From Rhizobium sp. 16-488-2b (lineage in GTDB: Bacteria; Pseudomonadota; Alphaproteobacteria; Rhizobiales; Rhizobiaceae): a stretch of DNA of 64,000 bases. Within the stretch, counting starts at the first letter, position 1. Every line of letters starts with the position of its first letter. Shown piece after piece: positions 27,970 to 35,870 of the stretch. A program made the translations under genes and the position numbers. The stretch spans positions 62,001 through 126,000 of the forward strand of contig NZ_JAGHMF010000015.1 of NCBI RefSeq assembly GCF_017741815.1, given 5' to 3'. The notes beneath the pieces were generated by a model that was not told the DNA's origin, did not search any database, and worked only from the letters and a program-made list of their open reading frames with translations.

Positions 27970-28365
27970 CGGAGGAGCCGGATTTCTATGGTTTTGTCTA
28001 GTACCAGCGAGAGGCTCTACCTACGCCCGCCTATCATCGCGTTCCCCGCCAAGATCGCACTCAGGCTATGTTCGCGAAACCTCCGTCTAGGAACCAGTTG
28101 TCGATCGAAAGGGCATCGTACATAGCGTACTGCCAGCTATTTGGTCGACTGGAATTCGTGCTCTTCCTGCAAGTATTCTTGGATGGGAACAGGCCCGCCG
28201 CGATCGTACATCTCGACAAAGGTCGACTTCAGCATGGAGAGTTCGTCATCTGCGTTTGAAGCGTAGAGTACACAAAGACCGCAGTGCTAGGCTGCCGTTG
28301 CCGATCGGTGCGCAATCTGTCAAAAGGCTGACCTAATTGCAACAAATGAGCGAAGATCCATTCAA
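27970..28365. other. 396-bp intergenic region with a possible gene remnant
   Basis: Apart from the doubtful 32-aa minus-strand frame at 28137-28235 (separate entry) and the SorC-type half-operator at 28343, I see nothing here. Confidence 0.4.
28137..28235 (-). pseudogene. Short coding-like fragment
   Basis: The minus-strand frame encodes 'MLKSTFVEMYDRGGPVPIQEYLQEEHEF' plus four residues. Its composition is protein-like, and the readable frame extends upstream through 'GLCVLYASNADDELS' to a stop at about 28289. There is no good ribosome binding site. It could be a very small protein or the tail of a decayed gene. Confidence 0.25.
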
Positions 28366-28368
28366 ATG
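28343..28368. promoter_or_regulatory. SorC-type half-operator over the regulator's own start codon
   Basis: CAAATGAGCGAAG at 28343-28355 repeats 12 of 13 bases of the left half of the operator at 29319 and lies 10 bp before ATG 28366. The right half is degenerate. This fits autoregulation by the SorC protein; binding is inferred. Confidence 0.45.
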
Positions 28369-29304
28369 CCTCGACGCCCCCTCCAGAAGCTACAAGCCTC
28401 TCTCGTCGCTCGCCGCTTCTATATCGAGCAAAAGACCAAGTCCCAGATCGCCGACGAATTGGGCATCTCTAGGTTCAAGGTGGCCCGCCTTTTGGACACC
28501 GCCCTCGCTGACGGTATTGTGAAGATCGAGATCAACGACCAGGGGGACATCAACACCGAGCTTGCCGAGAAGCTGCGCCAGAAGTTCGGCCTCAAGGCGG
28601 CGCTAGTCCTCGACGGGCCGGACCTGCACTCGAGCGAACTGTTCGAACCACTGGGACTGCTTGCGGCTGACTACCTCGAAGAGTCGCTAATCGACGGACA
28701 ATTGCTCGGTCTCAGCTGGGGACGCACCCTCTCCGCCACCGGGAAAGCCGTCGGCCGATTGCCACGGGTGGATGTCGTTCAGGCCGGAGGCAGCCCGGCA
28801 GGCCTCGACCTTTCGCAGAATCCCACCGAACTGGTTCACCGCGTTGCGCGCGCCAGCGGCGGTGCCGCTTATCCCCTCTTCGGCCCTATGTGGGTCGACG
28901 ATCCCGACCTGATCGCGAGGCTTCGGAACGAGACTTCGATTGCGAGTGCAATGTCCCGCTACGACAAGATCGACGTGCTTGCCGTTGGAATCGGCTCTTG
29001 GCGCCCGGCGGAGTCCTGCCTGTGCTCCGGTTTCCCGGAAGATTGGCGCCGCGACGCATTGAAGAAAAACGTGTGCGCCGACGTATGCGCGACCCTCATC
29101 GACGAAGCGGGAGAAGCCGTCGCCAGCCCGCTCGACCAGACCGGACTATGCCTCAGCACGGAGCAACTGCGCCGCATTCCGGAACGCATCGGGATCGGCG
29201 GTGGCATCGAAAAGGCCGACGCCATCCGGGCGACCCTCAAGGGCAAGTGGGTCACGACACTGATCACTGACGCTGGCGTCGCGAGGAAGCTCATGGCTGG
29301 TTAG
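28366..29304 (+). CDS. SorC/DeoR-family sugar-binding transcriptional regulator
   Basis: A 312-aa regulator. Residues about 8-55 form the helix-turn-helix ('ARRFYIEQKTKSQIADELGISRFKVARLLDTALADGIV'). Residues about 60-310 are the SorC sugar-phosphate-binding domain, with 'LGLSWGRTLSATGKAVGRLPRVDVVQAGG' and the 'IGIGGGIEKADAIRATLKGKWVTTLITD' signature. It precedes the SIS-kinase-ABC operon on the same strand; the palindrome at 29319-29344 and the matching half-site at its own start make it the likely local repressor or activator. The effector is probably a phosphorylated sugar made by the operon. Confidence 0.93.
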   Translation: MPRRPLQKLQASLVARRFYIEQKTKSQIADELGISRFKVARLLDTALADGIVKIEINDQGDINTELAEKLRQKFGLKAALVLDGPDLHSSELFEPLGLLAADYLEESLIDGQLLGLSWGRTLSATGKAVGRLPRVDVVQAGGSPAGLDLSQNPTELVHRVARASGGAAYPLFGPMWVDDPDLIARLRNETSIASAMSRYDKIDVLAVGIGSWRPAESCLCSGFPEDWRRDALKKNVCADVCATLIDEAGEAVASPLDQTGLCLSTEQLRRIPERIGIGGGIEKADAIRATLKGKWVTTLITDAGVARKLMAG

Positions 29305-29318
29305 ATGTTAATAACGCT

Positions 29319-29344
29319 CAAATGAGCGAATATGCACTCACTTG
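29319..29344. promoter_or_regulatory. Palindromic operator of the SorC regulon
   Basis: Halves CAAATGAGCGAAT (29319-29331) and ATGCACTCACTTG (29332-29344) form an imperfect 26-bp palindrome (10 of 13 positions symmetric). It overlaps the first three bases of the -35 box of the operon promoter, and its left half recurs upstream of the SorC gene. Both facts support it as the SorC binding site. Confidence 0.65.
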
Positions 29345-29370
29345 ACGAATTTAGTAGAGTGGCATATGAC
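29342..29370 (+). promoter_or_regulatory. Sigma-70-type promoter of the SIS-kinase-ABC operon
   Basis: TTGACG at 29342-29347, a 17-bp spacer, and TATGAC at 29365-29370, then 23 bp to ATG 29394 with AGGGAGG at 29381-29387 as ribosome binding site. The -35 box overlaps the palindromic operator. Confidence 0.65.
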
Positions 29371-29393
29371 TCCCGCCATCAGGGAGGCTTCCT

Positions 29394-30023
29394 ATGCAGT
29401 CAGAACACGAGTGGGTCGGTCGCGCTAAGCAGGTAATCCGTGCGGATGCAGCGGCTATTCTTGGAACGCTTGACGGGGTCGATGAGACCTTCCTCGCGGT
29501 TGCCAAGAAATTTATCGAGTGCAAGGGCAAGATCCTGGTCACTGGAAGCGGCACATCTGGCGCAATCGCCAGCCGGGCCGCGCATCTTCTTTCAGTCGGC
29601 GGCACCCCCGCCTTCTACCTGCCGCCGGCAGATGGTCTCCATGGCGGCCTCGGCGTCTTGCAGGACGACGACCTTGTCCTCGCTCTTTCGAAGGGTGGCA
29701 GCTCGGACGAGCTGAACGACTTCTGCGCCCGCGCCAAGACACTCTGCGCCGGCCTCATATCTATCACCGCAGACCCGAAGTCTCCTCTGGCCCTGATGTC
29801 CGACGAGGTCATCCAGCTGACCCTTCCGGCAGACAGCGATCTTGGTGCAGTCGTCGCGACTGGCAGTTCGCTCGCGACCGCTGCCGTCACCGATGCTCTC
29901 GTCGAAGTCTGCCGCGTCGCTCGGGGCTACAGCTGGGACAAGCTGCTGTTCACGCATCCGTCCGGCGCCGTCGGACGTGACGCAGAAGACAGCTTGAAGC
30001 GCCTTCAGAACGCCGAGGGCTGA
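29394..30023 (+). CDS. SIS-domain sugar-phosphate isomerase-like protein
   Basis: A 209-aa single-SIS-domain protein. Seen: 'KGKILVTGSGTSGAIASRAAHLL' (SIS phosphosugar loop), 'DLVLALSKGGSSDEL' and 'LGAVVATGSSLATAAVTDALVEV', as in KpsF/GutQ arabinose-5-phosphate isomerases and 6-phospho-3-hexuloisomerases, but without CBS domains. It is first in an operon with an FGGY kinase (4-bp gap), ABC importer and epimerase, so it probably interconverts an aldose and ketose phosphate in that pathway. The substrate is unknown. Confidence 0.87.
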   Translation: MQSEHEWVGRAKQVIRADAAAILGTLDGVDETFLAVAKKFIECKGKILVTGSGTSGAIASRAAHLLSVGGTPAFYLPPADGLHGGLGVLQDDDLVLALSKGGSSDELNDFCARAKTLCAGLISITADPKSPLALMSDEVIQLTLPADSDLGAVVATGSSLATAAVTDALVEVCRVARGYSWDKLLFTHPSGAVGRDAEDSLKRLQNAEG

Positions 30024-30027
30024 TCAG

Positions 30028-31488
30028 ATGCAACGCGATCTCGTCGCCGGCGTCGATTCCTCCACCCAGTCGTGCACGGTCGTGCTGAGACGCCTGGAAG
30101 ACGGAGCTGTCGTCGCGGAGGCCCGCAAACCGCATCCGCCGACTACGCCGCCGCGCAGCGAACAGGCGCCCGAGGCTTGGTGGCAGGCCCTTGTGTCTGC
30201 CTTCGGCGAACTGACGACCTATCTCCCGCGTATCGCTGGAATCTCGGTCGGCGGTCAGGGCCACGGTCTCGTGATGCTCGGAGAAGACGGCCTGCCGCTT
30301 CGCGATGCCAAGCTCTGGAACGACACCGAGTCCGCCCACGATGCCTCAATTCTCCGCGAAATGCTTCCGCAGAAGGATTGGGCCACTCGCACTGGCTCCG
30401 TTCCCGCCGCAGCACTGACCGTCAGCAAGCTCGCTTGGACCGAGCGCACGCATCCCGGCATGGTTGCCAAGGCGCGGCGGATCATGCTGCCCTCAGATTA
30501 CCTGCTGTACAGGCTGAGCGGCCGGGCGACCACGGAACGTGGCGTGTCCTCGGGAACCGGGTACTTCAATCCGTTCACAAACTCCTGGGATTTCGCGCTC
30601 GCCGATCTTGCCGTACCGAACATCGACTGGGAAACCGTGCTTCCGGAAATTATCGGCTCCAGCGAGGGATCTGGCCCGGTGCAACGCATCGACGGCTTGG
30701 AAGCGCTTCAAGGCGCTGTCGTGGGTGCGGGTTCCGGAGACAACATGACCGCCGCGCTCGGCATGGGTATACGCGAGGGCGATGTGATCATCTCCTTCGG
30801 CACAAGCGGGACACTTTACGGCCGCACGACGGTCGGCATCAAGGACGCCACGGGCTCCATCAACGGATATGCTGATGCTGCTGACGCCTTCCTGCCGATG
30901 ATCACCACCTTAAACTCAGCGAAGGTCACCGATGCATTTCGGCGGATTCTCCGCGCCACCACCGAAGAATTCGACACCCTTGCTCTTGCCACTGAGCCGG
31001 GTGCCAGAGGATTGGTGCTTGTTCCCTATCTCGACGGTGAGCGGACACCCAATCTGCCGGATGCGACCGGCATCCTCGCTGGAATTCGAAGCGACGTCGA
31101 GCCGGGCCAGATTGCCCGCGCTGCCGTCGAAGGGGTTATCTGTGGCCTCCTTGAGGGCGGCGACTATCTCGCATCACTTGGCGTCGAACGCGACGGCCGC
31201 TTGATCGTGACGGGTGGCGCATCGCGGTCGAAGGCATACCGTCAGATCCTTGCCGATCTCACAGGGAAGCAAGTTTGGACCTGCGACTTGCCGGAAGCCG
31301 CCGCCGCGGGCGCTGCTGTACAGGCAGCCGCCGCAGTGACCGGAGGGCATACGAGCGAAATCACAGAAAAGTGGGAGCCTCGATACGAGGTCGTGGCGGA
31401 ACCGCGCGAGCGAGATGCCGCGCGAATGGAAGAAGTGCGGGGCGCCTATCGCTCCGCCCTGCCGCTTGCAGAGTGGAGGAAGGAATGA
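30028..31488 (+). CDS. FGGY-family carbohydrate kinase (xylulokinase-like)
   Basis: A 486-aa kinase with 'AGVDSSTQSCTVVL' (phosphate-1 loop), 'ISVGGQGHGLVML', 'KLWNDTES' with the substrate-side Asp, 'GAGSGDNMTAALGMG', 'IISFGTSGTLYG' (phosphate-2) and 'IVTGGASRSKAYRQILADLTGKQV' (adenosine motif). It is closest in style to XylB. It likely phosphorylates the imported sugar, perhaps a ketopentose or ketohexose. Its stop overlaps the permease start in an ATGA, so translation is coupled. Confidence 0.92.
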   Translation: MQRDLVAGVDSSTQSCTVVLRRLEDGAVVAEARKPHPPTTPPRSEQAPEAWWQALVSAFGELTTYLPRIAGISVGGQGHGLVMLGEDGLPLRDAKLWNDTESAHDASILREMLPQKDWATRTGSVPAAALTVSKLAWTERTHPGMVAKARRIMLPSDYLLYRLSGRATTERGVSSGTGYFNPFTNSWDFALADLAVPNIDWETVLPEIIGSSEGSGPVQRIDGLEALQGAVVGAGSGDNMTAALGMGIREGDVIISFGTSGTLYGRTTVGIKDATGSINGYADAADAFLPMITTLNSAKVTDAFRRILRATTEEFDTLALATEPGARGLVLVPYLDGERTPNLPDATGILAGIRSDVEPGQIARAAVEGVICGLLEGGDYLASLGVERDGRLIVTGGASRSKAYRQILADLTGKQVWTCDLPEAAAAGAAVQAAAAVTGGHTSEITEKWEPRYEVVAEPRERDAARMEEVRGAYRSALPLAEWRKE

Positions 31489-32507
31489 CAGACATGACAC
31501 AAATCCAACCGCATGAGGGCAAAGGAATTCGCGTTCCTGCCGAAGCAGGCATCGCCTTCGTCCTTCTCGTCGTTATGATCGCTGGCGCAATCGCGTCTCC
31601 GAACTTCCTGACGTTTTCAAACATCTTCGTGCTGCTGCTGAACGGAGCCGTCATCGGGTTCCTTTGCCTGGGGCAGTCCTTCGTGCTGTTCACGGGCGGC
31701 ATCGACCTCTCGTGCGGCTCGATCGTGGCCATGACCTGCGTCATCGCAGCGGTGTTCATGGAATATGTCGGCCTCCCCTGGCCTGTCGCCGCGGTGCTGG
31801 TTCTTGCGGTGGGCGCCCTTGCGGGTGCGGTCAATGGATTGATCATCGATAAGACTGGCGTACCGCCCTTCATCGTTACCTTTGCCATGATGGGCGTCGC
31901 GGCTTCGATCCCGCAGATCATCACGGGTGCAGAATCCATCCGAGTCATGGATTTTGGTTACCGCTTCATCGGCCAGTACAAGCTGTTCGGCATCCCTTTC
32001 CCGGTCATTGCTCTCGCCATAGCCGTGATTACAGCCGCGCTCTTCATCAAGCGCACGGTGACCGGAACGCACATCTTCGCCGTCGGCGGCAACGTCGAGG
32101 CAGCGCGTCTTGCGGGCGTCAACACTTCGCGGATCACGATCCTCGTCTATTCGATCTCCGGCTTGTGCGGCGCTTGCGGCGGCCTCATCTATGGCTCCCG
32201 TCTAATGACCGGGTATCCGACTGCAGGTCGCGGTGACGAGTTGTTCTTTTCGATTGCAGGCGCAGTCGTGGGTGGCGTCAGCCTCTTCGGCGGTATCGGC
32301 TCCATCTGGGGTGCGATGATCGGCGCCACGTTGATCGCGACCATCTCCAACCTCATGAACGTCCTGAACGTCAACGCGTACTGGCAGCCTCTCGTCATTG
32401 GCGTGATCATTCTAGTCGGCGTAACGTTCGACACCATGCGGTCATCCAGTCGGCTTTCCCTGCCTTGGGTCACCATGCTGAAGAAGAAGTTTTCGGTCAG
32501 CGCCTGA
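31485..32507 (+). CDS. Ribose-type ABC transporter permease
   Basis: A 340-aa inner-membrane protein with about nine hydrophobic segments and the family signatures 'LFTGGIDLSCGSIVAMTCVIAA', 'VPPFIVTFAMMGVAASI' and 'FSIAGAVVGGVSLFGGIGSIWGAMIGATLIATISN'. It belongs to the RbsC/BPD_transp_2 group. ATG 31485 (MTDMTQIQ) overlaps the kinase stop. A homodimer with the ATPase at 33597 and the binding protein at 32577 would form the importer. Confidence 0.94.
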   Translation: MTDMTQIQPHEGKGIRVPAEAGIAFVLLVVMIAGAIASPNFLTFSNIFVLLLNGAVIGFLCLGQSFVLFTGGIDLSCGSIVAMTCVIAAVFMEYVGLPWPVAAVLVLAVGALAGAVNGLIIDKTGVPPFIVTFAMMGVAASIPQIITGAESIRVMDFGYRFIGQYKLFGIPFPVIALAIAVITAALFIKRTVTGTHIFAVGGNVEAARLAGVNTSRITILVYSISGLCGACGGLIYGSRLMTGYPTAGRGDELFFSIAGAVVGGVSLFGGIGSIWGAMIGATLIATISNLMNVLNVNAYWQPLVIGVIILVGVTFDTMRSSSRLSLPWVTMLKKKFSVSA

Positions 32508-32576
32508 GCGTGCGAACCAGAGACGGCGCCGGCCGATCCGGCAATCACTTTCATCATCCAAATAGGAGGAGCAACG

Positions 32577-33533
32577 ATGAAGAAACTCGTGAAGAATTCC
32601 GTGCTGGCAGCATTTGGCATGTCCCTCGCGCTGTCGGCTGCAGCCGTTCATGCGCAGGACAAGAAGGTTCTGGGCGTTGCCCTTCCGAACCTGACCAACC
32701 CCTACTATGTCGCCATGAAAAAGAGCTTCGAGGAGAACGCTGCCAAGCAGGGCTTTGACGTCCGCGTGCTGATCGCCGACAATGACGACGCAAAGCAGCT
32801 CTCTCAGGTTCAGACACTTGCTCAACAGGGCGTTGCCGCCGTAGCACTCAACTGCGTATCTTCCGGCCCCTGCGTCGCGTCGGTCTCGGAACTGAACCAA
32901 GCAAAGATCCCGGTCTTCACGATCAACCTGCTTCCTGATCCGGCGGGCCTCAAGGCTGAGAACCTCAAGGTCGAACAGGCCGTTCAGACGGACCAGAAGG
33001 CTGGCGGCGTTTATATCGGCAAGCAGCTCCTTAAGGATATCGGCGCCGATGGCAAAGCTGTAATCGGCATTGTCGGTGAACCGACTTCGGTTGCAGCGAA
33101 TGCACGCGATGACGGTTTCAAGGAGGCGCTGGCCTCTAATCCGAACGTGAAGTTTGTCGCGCTGGTCAACGGCAAGGTCGAAGAGACCACTTCGTTGAAG
33201 GTCACCACGGAAATGCTCCAGGGCAATCCTGACATCACCGTCGTCTACTCCGACACCGAGCCGTCTGCACTCGGCGCAATCGCCGCTATTCAGCAGCTCG
33301 GCCGCGACGACGTGAAGCTCTACGCCTTCGTCGACAAGCTCGGTGTGAAGCATATCGAAGACAACACGACACTGAAGGCTGGCGCTATCCAGGAGCCTGC
33401 AAAGCTCGCACAAATCCAGGTCGAGAACATCAAGAAGTTCCTTGATGGCGAGAAGCTTGAGCCTGTCATCGACAGCCCACCGCTGCTCGTGAACAAGGAC
33501 AATGCGGCAGATACGGTCGACAAGGCCTACTAA
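32577..33533 (+). CDS. Ribose-type periplasmic sugar-binding protein
   Basis: A 318-aa protein with signal peptide (MKKLVKNSVLAAFGMSLALS, cleavage near 'VHAQ'), then a type I periplasmic binding fold: 'VLGVALPNLTNPYYVAMKKSFEENAAKQGF', 'IADNDDAKQLSQVQTLAQQGV'. AGGAGG lies 5 bp before ATG 32577. The ligand cannot be read from sequence; neighbours suggest a pentose, hexose or polyol. A 12-bp hairpin follows the stop. Confidence 0.93.
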   Translation: MKKLVKNSVLAAFGMSLALSAAAVHAQDKKVLGVALPNLTNPYYVAMKKSFEENAAKQGFDVRVLIADNDDAKQLSQVQTLAQQGVAAVALNCVSSGPCVASVSELNQAKIPVFTINLLPDPAGLKAENLKVEQAVQTDQKAGGVYIGKQLLKDIGADGKAVIGIVGEPTSVAANARDDGFKEALASNPNVKFVALVNGKVEETTSLKVTTEMLQGNPDITVVYSDTEPSALGAIAAIQQLGRDDVKLYAFVDKLGVKHIEDNTTLKAGAIQEPAKLAQIQVENIKKFLDGEKLEPVIDSPPLLVNKDNAADTVDKAY

Positions 33534-33539
33534 GCTCCA

Positions 33540-33566
33540 CCGGGCGCGCGGAACCCGCGCGCCCGG
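33540..33566 (+). repeat. Intercistronic hairpin after the binding-protein gene
   Basis: CCGGGCGCGCGG at 33540-33551 and CCGCGCGCCCGG at 33555-33566 form a 12-bp perfect stem with a 3-nt loop, 7 bp after the stop codon and without a T run. Such hairpins commonly protect binding-protein mRNA and lower expression of the next gene. Confidence 0.65.
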
Positions 33567-33596
33567 GCATCTGTCCCAATCTGTGAGGTACGTTAC

Positions 33597-35087
33597 ATGT
33601 CCAGCTACAAGGCGACCGGTGTCACCAAGTCCTTTGCAGGCGTCGGGGTTCTGCACGGTATCGACTTCGAAGTGAAGCCGGGCACAATCCACGGTCTTTT
33701 TGGCCACAACGGCGCCGGGAAGTCGACCTTGCTCAAGATCCTTGCGGGCGCGCAACCGCAGGACAATGGCCACCTCATTGTGGACGGCGAAACGGTCGTG
33801 CTGCACTCACCCAGAGAGGCGCTCGCCAAGGGCATCGGCTGCGTCTACCAGGAACTGCGCCTGATACCTAACCTCACGGTGTCCGAGAATCTGTTCCTCG
33901 GGCGGGAAGTCAAGCTTCACGGACTGAAACAGACATCCGAGATGAATACCTACTCGAAGACCTTGCTTGCAAGTTACGGCTTGCAGGTCGATGTCACCCG
34001 GACCGTCAAGGGCCTCTCCCATCCCGAGAAGCAGCTCCTTGAAGTGATCGCGAACCTCGAAGGCAAGGCGCGTTATCTCTTCCTCGACGAGCCGACGACC
34101 GCGCTGGACGGCAACCAGTCCGCCGAGTTGCTCGCTCATGTCCGGCGCATCGCGCTCGAGCGAAACATCGGTGTAGTGCTGGTGTCCCACAAGCTCGACG
34201 AAGTTCTCACCGTGTGCGACGAAGCCACAGTGCTCTCCGGCGGGCGTGTCGTCTATCACGCGGCAGGCTCGGACGTCAGTAAGCAGGCTATCGTCGACGC
34301 CATCGTTGGGGATGCGCATGGCAAGCATGTCGCCAGCCGTCGTGAGGTTCGCGCAGCTGGCGACGTCTTCCTGAAGGTCAAAGGACTTGCCGGAACACGA
34401 CTGAAGGGCGCCGACGTCGAGGCTCGCCGCGGCGAGGTACTTGGCCTCTACGGTCTTGTCGGATCAGGCCGGACGCGCTTTCTCCGTACTCTGTACGGTA
34501 TGGAGCCGGTAGCATCGGGTATCGTCGAAATCGCGGGCAAGCGCTACGTCCCCTCGTCTCCCAAAGGAGCAATCGAGAGCGGCATTGCCTTCCTTACGGA
34601 AGAGCGGAAGCATGATGGCTTCATCCCTCTGATGTCATCCTTCCAGAATGTCGTACTGTCGACGCTCACCCGCTATCGCAGCAAGGGGCTTGTCGATCTT
34701 AACGAAGCCCGCGCGTCGGCTCGGAAGACCCTCGCCTCGATCGGGACTCGCGGCCGGCTCGACGCGCCCACCAAATCCCTTTCCGGCGGCAACCAGCAGA
34801 AGGTTTTGCTCGGCCGCATCATCGAACAGAACGCCGACCTGATCCTTCTTGACGAACCCACCAAGGGCGTCGACATCGGTGCCAAGTCGGACATCTACGA
34901 CATCATCCGGCGCCTTGCCGCCGAGGGTCGATGCATCGTCGTCGTGTCTTCCGAGGAGGAGGAGCTGGTGGAGATCTGCGACCGCATTGCGATCTTCCAG
35001 CACGGATACTGCACCACAGAGCCGAAGCCCGTTGAAGAATGGACACTGGGCAAGCTACGCGAAGCAGCGTGGGCGCCCGCAGCATGA
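33597..35087 (+). CDS. Ribose-type sugar ABC transporter ATPase (duplicated cassette)
   Basis: A 496-aa protein with two ABC domains. The first has Walker A 'GHNGAGKST' near residue 38 and Walker B 'YLFLDEPTTALD'. The second has a degenerate Walker A-like 'GLVGSGRTR', the signature 'LSGGNQQKVLLGR' and Walker B 'LILLDEPTKGVD'. This asymmetry is normal for RbsA/XylG/AraG proteins. It follows the hairpin at 33540 and ends in an ATGA overlap with the epimerase-like gene. Confidence 0.94.
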   Translation: MSSYKATGVTKSFAGVGVLHGIDFEVKPGTIHGLFGHNGAGKSTLLKILAGAQPQDNGHLIVDGETVVLHSPREALAKGIGCVYQELRLIPNLTVSENLFLGREVKLHGLKQTSEMNTYSKTLLASYGLQVDVTRTVKGLSHPEKQLLEVIANLEGKARYLFLDEPTTALDGNQSAELLAHVRRIALERNIGVVLVSHKLDEVLTVCDEATVLSGGRVVYHAAGSDVSKQAIVDAIVGDAHGKHVASRREVRAAGDVFLKVKGLAGTRLKGADVEARRGEVLGLYGLVGSGRTRFLRTLYGMEPVASGIVEIAGKRYVPSSPKGAIESGIAFLTEERKHDGFIPLMSSFQNVVLSTLTRYRSKGLVDLNEARASARKTLASIGTRGRLDAPTKSLSGGNQQKVLLGRIIEQNADLILLDEPTKGVDIGAKSDIYDIIRRLAAEGRCIVVVSSEEEELVEICDRIAIFQHGYCTTEPKPVEEWTLGKLREAAWAPAA

Positions 35088-35719
35088 CAGCTCTCTCCGC
35101 ATCCGTATATGCAGCCGATCCCTTCCGGCTGGCTGAAGAAATCGAAGCCGTGCTGCCGAATATCGAATCCTTGCATCTCGATGTCATGGACGGCGTCTTC
35201 GCGCCGGAATATGGCCTTACGGCAAGGATAATCCGTGATCTTGCCGAATGCGCCTCCAGACCGCTCGACGTCCACCTGATGGTGGAGCGGCCCAAGGACT
35301 CTGTCATCCGGTTCTCGGAAATGGGCGTGAGATCGATTGCGATCCACCTGGAATCCGGGGAGGATTTCACCGAGCTCTCCCGTATCGCACGCTCGAACGG
35401 CGCGAAGTCTTTCGCGGCGATAAGGCACACAACTGCGGTGTCCGAGCTCGCACGCGTCGCAGAGCATGCTGACGGCTGCTTGTTTTTAACGGCGCCGGCG
35501 GGCGGGGGAGCCTTCGACGAGCATGCGTTCACACGTCTGTCCGAGCGGCCTGTGGGTCTCTACACGATCGTCGACGGCAAGATCGTTCCGGATCATTTCG
35601 GTCGCCTCGAAAAACTACACGTCGACCTCGCGGTCGTCGGAGCGGCCTTATTCACAGATGGCGAGGCTGAGGAGCGCTCCAAGGCATTCTCGAAGATGCT
35701 CGGCAGCCTCGCGGCGTAA
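35084..35719 (+). CDS. Ribulose-phosphate 3-epimerase-like protein
   Basis: A 211-aa TIM-barrel protein starting at ATG 35084, coupled to the ATPase stop. RPE landmarks: 'SLHLDVMDGVFAPEYG' with metal-binding His and Asp, 'PLDVHLMVERP' with a second His, and 'LYTIVDGKI' with the second Asp. The loop after the last Asp differs from canonical RPE, which usually has a GG(I/V) stretch. As in the E. coli allose operon (alsE), an RPE homologue beside a kinase and ribose-type importer suggests a 3-epimerase for the pathway's own ketose phosphate. Confidence 0.85.
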   Translation: MTALSASVYAADPFRLAEEIEAVLPNIESLHLDVMDGVFAPEYGLTARIIRDLAECASRPLDVHLMVERPKDSVIRFSEMGVRSIAIHLESGEDFTELSRIARSNGAKSFAAIRHTTAVSELARVAEHADGCLFLTAPAGGGAFDEHAFTRLSERPVGLYTIVDGKIVPDHFGRLEKLHVDLAVVGAALFTDGEAEERSKAFSKMLGSLAA

Positions 35720-35870
35720 GACCAGACGTCTTCCGCGCATACGGGTCGCGCAAGACAATACAATCTTTAACAGCAGTTTCTGTGGCCAGACGAAACAATC
35801 GCTAAACTTTCAATCATAAAGCAGGTTATTGTTCCGTTACTGCCCTCTTACCTTGTATTTTGAGGAAGCC

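Noticed and set aside
32442..33806. 454-codon open frame on the minus strand
   Set aside because: It is antisense to the binding-protein gene and parts of its neighbours, with low-complexity Leu/Arg/Asp composition and no ribosome site.
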